NCBI GenBank assembly: GCA_028823175.1
Contig: JAPKBZ010000016.1
Coordinates: forward strand, 1 to 64,000
Source: Myxococcota bacterium
GTDB taxonomy: Bacteria; Myxococcota_A; UBA9160; UBA4427
Length of the DNA: 64,000 nucleotides
Direction: 5' to 3'
The translations under genes and the position numbers were made by a program. Positions within the stretch are counted from its first letter, which is position 1, and the number at the start of each line of letters is the position of its first letter. This document shows, one piece after another, positions 35,819 through 42,824 of the stretch. A model generated the notes under the pieces. It was not told the origin of the DNA. It ran no database searches and saw only the letters and a list, made by a program, of their open reading frames with translations.

Positions 35819-36862
35819 GTGACTGAACGCGTGACCACAAGACCAGGGAAGATGGCCGCCCGCGGGTTGAGAGCGACCGGTGCAGTCGGGGCTTGGTTGC
35901 TGGGCTGGGGGCTTTTGCTCGTCCTCGTCACGCCCTCCCTGGCGGCAGAAAATCAGTCGTCGCCTGGGGATTCGTCGAGTGCCGGATCCCCCGTGGCAGC
36001 GGTCGAAGCAGCGGCTTCGGTGCCCTCCTCGGCTTCGGTGCCCTTCTCTGCTTCGGTGCCCTCCTCTGCTTCGGTGCCCTCCTCGGGAGAGAAGAGCCCC
36101 GACCCCTGGCAGAAGATGAACCGCGCGATCTTCAATTTTAACGAGGTTACGGATGTCTATGTGTTGGCCCCCACCGCCCGGGGCTGGGCCTTCATTACCC
36201 CTCATTTTTTCCACGTGGCCATCCGGAACTTCAATGACTTGATCTTGATGCCCACGATCCTGTTCAACGACGTGCTCCAACTCGAGGGGGAGCATGCGAT
36301 GCAGGACCTGGGCAGGCTCATGTTCAACGCGAGCTTTGGTCTCCTAGGCCTGATCGACGTTGCGACCTATATGGGAATCCCGCAGAACGACGCCGATTTT
36401 GGACAGACCCTGGGTTATTGGGGTGTCCCGTCGGGTCCCTACCTGGTTCTGCCGCTCTTCGGTCCCTCGACGGTACGCGGGGGTGTTGGCCGTCTCGGTG
36501 ATGGCGCGGGGACTTTCTATTTCAGCTATCTGCCGATCTGGGCCACCTTCCTGGTACGTGGGGTGGACATCATCAGCTGGCGTTCGGAACACCTGGAGGA
36601 TGTCGATCTCTCCAGGCGAGAGTCCCTCGATTATTATGTTTTCATGCGGGATGCGTATCTGCAATTGCGGCGGATCAAGGTCGACGAAGCGCGCGGGGTT
36701 TCGAGCGAGGCGACAGGGGAGGATGATGACCTCTACTTCTACGATGAATTCGATGATGATGAGCCCGAGGAGGATGACCTTGAGACGGAAGGACAGGGGA
36801 GCGAGTCGCGAGGCGAGCCCTCTCCGGCCTCCTCCGAGAGTGCGGGCAAGCATGGGAGCTGA
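35819..36862 (+). CDS. mlaA: MlaA/VacJ protein, lipobox not seen
   Basis: 347 residues. The VacJ domain starts at PDPWQKMNRAIFNFNEVTDVYVL and continues through TLGYWGVPSGPYLVLPLFGPSTVRGG, the central MlaA signature. MlaA is an outer-membrane partner that removes lipids from the outer leaflet. It is usually a lipoprotein, but the N-terminal signal (WLLGWGLLLVLVTPSLA-AE) has no Cys at the cleavage site, so lipidation is not expected. Between signal and domain is a Ser/Ala/Val/Pro linker from an 18-base tandem repeat; the C-terminus is very acidic. The GTG start has a weak ribosome site; an internal ATG is possible. Confidence 0.88.
   Translation: MTERVTTRPGKMAARGLRATGAVGAWLLGWGLLLVLVTPSLAAENQSSPGDSSSAGSPVAAVEAAASVPSSASVPFSASVPSSASVPSSGEKSPDPWQKMNRAIFNFNEVTDVYVLAPTARGWAFITPHFFHVAIRNFNDLILMPTILFNDVLQLEGEHAMQDLGRLMFNASFGLLGLIDVATYMGIPQNDADFGQTLGYWGVPSGPYLVLPLFGPSTVRGGVGRLGDGAGTFYFSYLPIWATFLVRGVDIISWRSEHLEDVDLSRRESLDYYVFMRDAYLQLRRIKVDEARGVSSEATGEDDDLYFYDEFDDDEPEEDDLETEGQGSESRGEPSPASSESAGKHGS
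36014..36085 (+). repeat. 18-base tandem repeat in mlaA
   Basis: Four copies in a row of an 18-base unit (GCTTCGGTGCCCTCCTCG and close variants) encode four ASVPSS-like repeats in the linker between the signal peptide and the VacJ domain. Because the unit is a multiple of three, slippage would change linker length without breaking the frame. Confidence 0.9.
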
Positions 36863-37532
36863 GCCGTTGGCCTCTCGGGTTCATGGCGGCGATCTCCGCC
36901 GCTCTCTCCAGCGGGGAATCTTTGTTTCCCTGGTGGTCTGTTGGATGGCCCCGGCTGGCCTGGCTCAAGTCGCGGACGATTTGACGGCGCGTCCTCTGGA
37001 AGTCGTGGAGACGACCGTTGGCGAGGTCATTGAAATCCTCGGAACCCCCGGCCTGACCAATGCCGAACGGCGAGCGCGTATCGAGAAAATTGCTTTCGGG
37101 GTTTTCGACTTCACCACCCTCAGCAAGCTCGTACTGGCACGCAATTGGAAGAGGTTGGATAAGACCCAGCGCCAGGAGTTCATTGTCGAGTTCAAGAAAT
37201 ATCTCTCGCGCAATTACGGAAGTCGGCTGGGGCGCTATGAGAAGGCCGATGTCGAGGTTCTCGGCGCGCGAGTCGAGCCACGCAAGGACGTGACCGTATT
37301 TACTCAGGTTGCTGGAAGCGAGTTCAATGGCATCGAGATGAATTATCGAATGCGCCTGGGTAAAAGCGATTGGAAGGTGATCGATATCGTGATCGAGGGC
37401 GTGAGCATGTTGGCAAATTTCCGCGCCCAATTTTCCGAGGTGATCGGCCGGGAAGGTCCGGAGGGCCTGCTCGAAGCGATCCGTAAGCGAAATTCAGAGC
37501 CCGTAAATTCAGAGCCCGTAGAAGAAAGCTGA
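36852..37532 (+). CDS. mlaC: MlaC periplasmic lipid carrier
   Basis: 226 residues. A signal peptide (about residues 17-37, ending GLA-QV) precedes an MlaC/Ttg2D domain with RARIEKIAFGVFDFTTLSKLVL and the conserved RYEKADVEVLG and DWKVIDIVIEGVSMLANFRAQF. It ferries phospholipid between MlaA and MlaFED. Its start overlaps the end of mlaA by 11 bases; an in-frame TTG at 36867 with GGGAG ahead is an alternative. A short NSEPV duplication closes the protein. Confidence 0.92.
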   Translation: MGAEPLASRVHGGDLRRSLQRGIFVSLVVCWMAPAGLAQVADDLTARPLEVVETTVGEVIEILGTPGLTNAERRARIEKIAFGVFDFTTLSKLVLARNWKRLDKTQRQEFIVEFKKYLSRNYGSRLGRYEKADVEVLGARVEPRKDVTVFTQVAGSEFNGIEMNYRMRLGKSDWKVIDIVIEGVSMLANFRAQFSEVIGREGPEGLLEAIRKRNSEPVNSEPVEES

Positions 37533-37574
37533 CCCAGTTCGCCCGGGCCCGTCCCGGTGGAAGCGAGGGAAGAG

Positions 37575-38462
37575 TTGACTGCGGAAGTTCTTTCCATCAT
37601 CGCGCCGGTCTATCTATGCGCAGGGGTGGGGTTTCTCTGGGTTCGCCTGGGACGTTCTTTCGATACCGCGCTCTTCACGGATCTCATCATGGGCATCGGC
37701 GCCCCGTGTCTGGTCTTCTCGAGCCTCGTTAGCTACGAGATCGAATTCGCCAAAGCGGCACAGATGGTTCTCGCCACAGCGGTCGCGGTATTTATGATGG
37801 CGGGGTTGGCCGCCGCCTTTCTGACCTGGGCGAAGCTGCCCCTGAATACATTCCTGGCCCCCATGGCCTTCGGAAATACCGGGAATATGGGGATCCCCCT
37901 CTGCTATTTCGCTTTCGGTGAAGCGGGGCTCGCCCTGGCCGTCTGCGTCTTCGCTGCGACGTCGATGCTCCATTTTACCTTCGGCCAGGTCATCTGGAGT
38001 GGCCGTACTGCCTGGACTGATGTTCTTCGAACCCCCCTTGTCTGGTCGTGTGTCCTCGCCCTGGCGGTGATGGTCGGGGGCTGGGATTTGCCTGCTTGGC
38101 TGACGCGAACGACCTCCCTGCTCGGCAGCTTCACCGTTCCGCTGATGCAGTTGACCCTTGGAGTTTCCCTGGCGCAGCTCGGAGTGACGCGCTTCTGGCG
38201 AAGCCTTGGGCTCGCCTTTCTGAAACTCGGCATAGGGCTGGCGGTGGGTTCTTTCGTGGCCAATTTATTTGGTTTCGAGGGTGTAGAGGCCGGGGTTCTG
38301 GTTCTGGGCTGCGCGATGCCGGTGGCGGTGTTCAACTACATGTTTGCCGTTCGCTACAAGCGATCGCCTGAAGAGGTGGCGAGCGTTGTCGTTGTTTCCA
38401 CCCTGCTCGCGGCGAGTGTGCTCCCCTTCCTGCTTTCCTTTTTTCTACCTACGGTGCCCTAG
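37575..38462 (+). CDS. AEC family transporter (auxin efflux carrier type)
   Basis: 295 residues with 9-10 hydrophobic segments and the bacterial AEC pattern: IIAPVYLCAGVGFLWVR at the N-terminus, FGNTGNMGIPL in the middle and a C-terminal GVSLAQLG. It should export or import a small organic acid. The TTG start at 37575 has GAGGGAAGAG ahead; a GTG at 37557 is the alternative. It follows mlaC by 42 bases and may be co-transcribed, but no functional link to lipid transport is known. Confidence 0.82.
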   Translation: MTAEVLSIIAPVYLCAGVGFLWVRLGRSFDTALFTDLIMGIGAPCLVFSSLVSYEIEFAKAAQMVLATAVAVFMMAGLAAAFLTWAKLPLNTFLAPMAFGNTGNMGIPLCYFAFGEAGLALAVCVFAATSMLHFTFGQVIWSGRTAWTDVLRTPLVWSCVLALAVMVGGWDLPAWLTRTTSLLGSFTVPLMQLTLGVSLAQLGVTRFWRSLGLAFLKLGIGLAVGSFVANLFGFEGVEAGVLVLGCAMPVAVFNYMFAVRYKRSPEEVASVVVVSTLLAASVLPFLLSFFLPTVP

Positions 38463-38494
38463 GCGCTCTCCGGGGCCGCAGCGGGGTCTCAAGC

Positions 38495-39886
38495 GTGGTA
38501 GACCTTTGGGGCATGGGGGCGAAGGAAAAAACCGGGAGATTCCTGGGTGTACTCGGGTGGGTGCTTTTGGCAACCGGGGTGGCAATCCGTGTCAACAACG
38601 CCCTGCGTTTTCGGGCCGAGTTGGGCTTCGATGCCGCCGGCAACCTCGAATACCTCCAGCACTTGCAGACTTCTTGGGCCCTGCCGTCGCCCGAGGCCAT
38701 GTGGTCTGCCTCGCACCCCCCCCTCTTTTATTACGCCGTGGCTCCGATCTGGCGCGGGCTGAGCGCGATCGGGTTGGACGACCGGCTTCTTCCCTTGTTG
38801 GCGCTGACACTCAGTGGCGTGGGGTTGTTGACAGTGGTCGCGGTGGTCGCGCTGGCAAGGCGGATATCTCCCGAGGATGATCTGAGAACCTGGTTGGCGG
38901 GCGGGTTGATTCTCTTTCTGCCTGTTCATCTCTATATGAGCCCGATGATAGGCGAAGAAATTCTACTCTCGCTCCTCGTTTCCCTGATCCTGGTTTGGAC
39001 TGCTTGGCGTATGCCGGAGCCTCCTCAGCTGAGGGATGGCGTGGGCATAGGGCTGCTCTGCGGGCTGGCCCTGCTCACGAAATTATCGGGTCTCCTGGTG
39101 GTAGGGGCGGTCGCGATGACCTGGTTGCTTGCGGCCTATCGTCGGGGAGCCCTGGGGAGCGCGGTGCTCCCCATCGCTTCGATGATTTGCCTGACCTTGA
39201 CGGTTGGGGGGTGGTTCTACCTCCATAATTGGTTCAGCTACGGATATTTCTATCCACAGGATCTGGCGATTCACCAGACGATGTTCGAATTGCCCCCCGG
39301 AGAACGCGGACTTCTCGACTATCTACGCATCCCCCTGGCGACCTGGACGGATCCCCAAGTTCTGAACCCGGATCTGCTTCGATCGGTCTGGGGGTCGACC
39401 TACGCCACGGTCTATTTTGATGGGCATCGGCATTTCCTGCCGAATTCCGTGGGGGCGAGTCGCCTCGGAAGTGCTCTACTGGTCCTGGCACTGCTCCCCG
39501 TCGCGGCGTTCGTCGTCGGCCTTTGGCGGGGATTCCGTCGCGCTCTCAGCAACCCCGGCGGGCGCGATAGCCTGTGGCTCGCGATGGTGGCGATCACCTT
39601 GGCGGGCTACGCCGCCTTCACCTGGTCCAACCCCTGGTTCGTCACCTTGAAGGGCAGCTACCTCCTGGTGCTCTGTGTCCCCTTCGCCGTCTATGCGAGC
39701 GAGGTCTTGGCGGATTGGCTTCGAAGACCCGGAATGACGGGAAAGGCGCTCGCCGCTTCTCTCCTGGCTGGAGTGGTCCTCGTGAGCGCCGGCTTCAGTC
39801 TGGGCCTCGTCTTCGAAAAACAGGATCGCGGAGTTCGCAAGCACAAGCAGACCACGGAACAAGTTCGTCCCCCGATTTCTCCGTGA
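38495..39886 (+). CDS. Membrane glycosyltransferase, GT39/ArnT-like
   Basis: 463 residues with about 10 membrane segments. The periplasmic loop near the N-terminus carries DAAGNLEYLQHLQ and SASHPPLFYYAVAPIW, the acidic-residue and H-P-P-L-Y features of the GT-C superfamily (ArnT/PMT-like), which transfer sugars from polyprenyl phosphates. The acceptor is unknown. A GTG at 38495 starts the frame; an ATG at 38513 is possible. The stretch up to 39975 beyond it contains nothing recognised. Confidence 0.75.
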   Translation: MVDLWGMGAKEKTGRFLGVLGWVLLATGVAIRVNNALRFRAELGFDAAGNLEYLQHLQTSWALPSPEAMWSASHPPLFYYAVAPIWRGLSAIGLDDRLLPLLALTLSGVGLLTVVAVVALARRISPEDDLRTWLAGGLILFLPVHLYMSPMIGEEILLSLLVSLILVWTAWRMPEPPQLRDGVGIGLLCGLALLTKLSGLLVVGAVAMTWLLAAYRRGALGSAVLPIASMICLTLTVGGWFYLHNWFSYGYFYPQDLAIHQTMFELPPGERGLLDYLRIPLATWTDPQVLNPDLLRSVWGSTYATVYFDGHRHFLPNSVGASRLGSALLVLALLPVAAFVVGLWRGFRRALSNPGGRDSLWLAMVAITLAGYAAFTWSNPWFVTLKGSYLLVLCVPFAVYASEVLADWLRRPGMTGKALAASLLAGVVLVSAGFSLGLVFEKQDRGVRKHKQTTEQVRPPISP

Positions 39887-39975
39887 GCAGGCGCGCTGGG
39901 ACGAGCTTGGGTCGGAGCCGGGCATTCCGCTGACGGGGGGCCAGTGGAGGTGTGTGGCGGCCTGGGATCGGGGGG

Positions 39976-40812
39976 TCAGGGCAACTGGGGGATGGGCGAT
40001 CTGGATTCGAGGGTACGGACGGAGAAGATTCGGTCCGGGATCTCGTGGTCGGCGCTCATCTTCGTGAGCAGCACCTCTGTCCGGGTTCCGCGTACATGAT
40101 TCTCCACGTTTATCCGGGTTGGAAGGACGTGTCCTCCAAGAACAACCATGTCTTCTCGAGGTGCATCGATGATTCGGAAGGCCTCGTTGGACCCGCGCTT
40201 GTAGTATTGGATATTCAATAAGGCGGCGTCTTTCTGTGCCACGGCGAAGATCACCTGCTCGTAATTTTCTCTGCGGCTGGGCCGAGCCTTGATTCGGTAG
40301 ATGGCCTCGCCCCTGAATATTTCTTCTTTCATTGAATCGATTTCGAAGTCGTCAGCCCGTTGCTGTTCGATGTCCTCGTAGGTGACGTCGGAGCCAAAGA
40401 AGGCGTCGCTTCGTTGGGCTGTGGTAATCCGTCGCACCTTGTCTAGGGAAGGAAAAAAGATAAAGGCGTCTCCGCCGCGATCGCTTCGCTCCATCATCAA
40501 AACCGTCATGTCGCGTAGATACGCGGGCGACACCAGACGGCCGATGGAGTAGACGCGGCCGTTCACGACCTTGCTTGCCGCCACTAGGGTTCGCTCCCGC
40601 TGCTGCCCCCGCCGCCCATACATGACGAGCTTGATTCGTGAGACAAGATCGACCGAGTAGCGGTTGCTGAACGCGGCGGTCAGGATCTCTCGAGGTGAGG
40701 CCTCAGCGAGTGCCGATGGACGCCCCGTCGCCCCCCCGGCGAGAAGCATGGGTGGGGAATGAAGCAAGCAGAAGCAGGCTCCCGCGGCGATGAGTCCTCG
40801 CTGCCATTGCAT
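39976..40812 (-). CDS. LolA-like outer membrane lipoprotein-sorting protein
   Basis: 278 residues with a signal peptide (about residues 6-27) and the LolA-like beta fold of 'outer membrane lipoprotein-sorting protein' families: MLLVS-type block DRGGDAFIFFPSLDKVRRITTAQRSDAFFGSDVTYEDIEQQ (split family pattern), then a repeated beta-strand region ending RTEVLLTKMSADHEIPDRIFSVRTLE. Members often accompany RND/MMPL exporters; the one in this window (50189) is 10 kb away. The start has GAGGG ahead. It probably binds a lipid or lipoprotein in the periplasm. Confidence 0.8.
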   Translation of the reverse strand: MQWQRGLIAAGACFCLLHSPPMLLAGGATGRPSALAEASPREILTAAFSNRYSVDLVSRIKLVMYGRRGQQRERTLVAASKVVNGRVYSIGRLVSPAYLRDMTVLMMERSDRGGDAFIFFPSLDKVRRITTAQRSDAFFGSDVTYEDIEQQRADDFEIDSMKEEIFRGEAIYRIKARPSRRENYEQVIFAVAQKDAALLNIQYYKRGSNEAFRIIDAPREDMVVLGGHVLPTRINVENHVRGTRTEVLLTKMSADHEIPDRIFSVRTLESRSPIPQLP

Positions 40813-41161
40813 CCCTCGTTGCCCTCCGGTCGCGCGCTTTGGCCGGTCGCTTCGGACGCGGCGCCGCAGCCGATTGCGCGTGTTTCGTTTGGTCGATCTC
40901 GCGGAGCCCTATCTGGTTGAATTTACGAGATAATCGCTTGGAGAACCCCGTCAGGAGGTGACTTTTCTCCCGCCGGTGCCGCGGCCGGAGCCGGCTTTCG
41001 GCGCGGCTGGGCGCTGAATGGCTGGTATTGGGGGGAATCATCATCGATCCAGAGTCGAGAAGTTCGGGGGGGGGGGCCGGTACCCCGCCGGGGGAGCGGC
41101 CTGCTAGACTCGCGCCGCATCGGATCCGCCCCTGTGGGTTGGCATCATCGTGAGGGTTTCC
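40813..41161. other. Intergenic region with a run of 11 G
   Basis: A spacer of about 350 bases between divergent genes. No coding frame is convincing. It contains a homopolymer of 11 G at 41065-41075, followed by GC-rich inverted-repeat-like sequence, about 85-95 bases before the SDR start. No clear -35/-10 pair was found. Confidence 0.6.
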
Positions 41162-41932
41162 TTGAAAGATCTGTTCTCCATTGAAGGTAAGGTCGCGCTC
41201 GTTACGGGCGGAAGCAGTGGTATCGGTGCCATGATCGCTCGGGGCTACGTGGAAGCCGGAGCGAAGGTTTATATCGCATCGCGAAAAAAGGATGTCTGCG
41301 AGCAGGTGGCTGCCGAGCTTTCGGAAAAGGGTACCTGCATTGCGCTCTCCGCCAATCTCCAGGAAGAGTCCGAGTGTATCCGTCTTGCCGACGAGATCGC
41401 CGATCGCGAGGGCAAGCTCGATATCCTGGTCAATAATGCGGGTGCCAACTGGGGCGAACCCATTGAGAGCTTTCCCGATGCGGCCTGGGATCGGGTGCTC
41501 GGATTGAATGTCAAGGCGGTCTTCAACCTGACCCGTGCCTTGATCCCCAGCCTCACCAAGGCCGGCTCGCCCGAAGATCCGGCCCGGGTGATCAATATCG
41601 GTTCAATCGATGGCTTGAAGCCCCCGGTCCTCGATACGTTTTCGTACTCGGCCAGCAAGGCCGCCGTGCATCATATGAGCCGGGTGTTGGCCGCCAAGCT
41701 GGCGCCCAGCCACATTACCGTCAACGCCGTCGCGCCGGGTCCCTTTCAGAGCAAGATGATGAAAGCCACCCTCGAAAAATTCGGCGACGGTATCGCGAAT
41801 TCCAATCCGCTTGGGCGAATAGGGGAGCCGGAGGATATGGCGGGGATCGCTATCTATCTTGCTTCCAGAGCGGGTGCCTACGTGACCGGAGCCGTCATCC
41901 CTGTCGACGGTGGCGTCTCTACAACGACTTGA
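41162..41932 (+). CDS. SDR family oxidoreductase
   Basis: 256 residues of a classical SDR with TGGSSGIG near the N-terminus, NNAG, the catalytic Ser in INIGSIDG, YSASKAAVHH and the ending VTGAVIPVDGGV. NAD(P)(H)-dependent alcohol/ketone chemistry; the pattern resembles gluconate 5-dehydrogenase and rhamnolipid-type reductases. The TTG start at 41162 has TGAGGG ahead; a GTG at 41150 adds four residues. It is only 7 bases upstream of the NYN gene, so the two are probably one transcript. Confidence 0.9.
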   Translation: MKDLFSIEGKVALVTGGSSGIGAMIARGYVEAGAKVYIASRKKDVCEQVAAELSEKGTCIALSANLQEESECIRLADEIADREGKLDILVNNAGANWGEPIESFPDAAWDRVLGLNVKAVFNLTRALIPSLTKAGSPEDPARVINIGSIDGLKPPVLDTFSYSASKAAVHHMSRVLAAKLAPSHITVNAVAPGPFQSKMMKATLEKFGDGIANSNPLGRIGEPEDMAGIAIYLASRAGAYVTGAVIPVDGGVSTTT

Positions 41933-41939
41933 GGTTACT

Positions 41940-42806
41940 ATGGCTGATGAACCGCTGATTGCGGTCTTTGTTGATTTCGAGAATCTCGCCCTAGGCGTGC
42001 GTGATATGAAGGGGGGCAGGTTCAAGATCGACCTGATCCTCAAGCGCCTGCTTGAGAAGGGGCGAATCGTCGTGAAGCGTGCCTATTGCGATTGGAGCAA
42101 TTACCGCGAGGACGTACGCGATTTTCATGGGCACGGGATCGAATTGATCGATATCCCGAGGAGCAAGGCCAGCGGGAAGAACAGTGCTGATATTCACATG
42201 GTGGTGGATGCCTTGGACCTCTGTTACTCAAAGACGCATATCGACTTTTTTGCTTTGTTGACGGGTGACTCGGATTTCTCCCCCCTGGTTTCGAAGCTGA
42301 AGGAAAACGACAAGCGTGTGCTGGGCTGTGGCGTCAAACAGTCGACTTCGAATCTCCTGATATCGGGTTGCGACGAATTCATCTATTACGATGACCTTAT
42401 TCGCGCCCACCAAAAGGGTGGTTCGGGGCGCGAACGCAAGACGAGCAAGCCCGAGGGCGAAGCGAAGCCCCGTGCGAATTCGGGCTCAGGCGCCTCCGCC
42501 AAGGTGGCTGCACGGCCCGAAAAACCCGAGCGGCGCGGCGGTGCTGAAAAGGGCGGAGCGGTTGACCGCAAACCCGAAGCCGTCGATCAGTTGATGGAGA
42601 TCATTGAATCCTTGTCCCAAGACTACGACCAGATCTGGGGATCAATGATCAAGCAGACAATTCGTAGGGTCTACCCGAGCTTCAACGAGGCTTATTTGGG
42701 CTATCGCAACTTTGCCGAACTCCTCGAGCATGCCGAGGACGAGGGGTGTGTCGAGCTCGACTACGACGAGCGGCGCGGAAATTATAAAGTGCGCCTGATC
42801 GGTTAG
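41940..42806 (+). CDS. NYN domain / OST-HTH (LOTUS) protein
   Basis: 288 residues. The N-terminal about 150 residues form a NYN (PIN-like) nuclease domain of the LabA type: VFVDFENLA, KNSADIHMVVDAL and LLTGDSDFSPLV supply the acidic metal-site residues. A basic, Lys/Ala-rich linker (about 165-220) leads to a C-terminal OST-HTH/LOTUS domain (LMEIIESLSQ ... FNEAYLGYRNFAELLEHAEDEGCVEL). The family is linked to RNA cleavage or binding. The start has GAGGT 5 bases ahead. It follows an SDR gene by 7 bases, with no obvious functional link. Confidence 0.9.
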   Translation: MADEPLIAVFVDFENLALGVRDMKGGRFKIDLILKRLLEKGRIVVKRAYCDWSNYREDVRDFHGHGIELIDIPRSKASGKNSADIHMVVDALDLCYSKTHIDFFALLTGDSDFSPLVSKLKENDKRVLGCGVKQSTSNLLISGCDEFIYYDDLIRAHQKGGSGRERKTSKPEGEAKPRANSGSGASAKVAARPEKPERRGGAEKGGAVDRKPEAVDQLMEIIESLSQDYDQIWGSMIKQTIRRVYPSFNEAYLGYRNFAELLEHAEDEGCVELDYDERRGNYKVRLIG

Positions 42807-42824
42807 TCGTCCAATTCGGGTGCT

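Noticed and set aside
40703-41044. Minus-strand open frame of 113 codons overlapping the LolA-like gene start
   Set aside because: Arg-rich translation with no family pattern; lies partly within a real gene in another frame.
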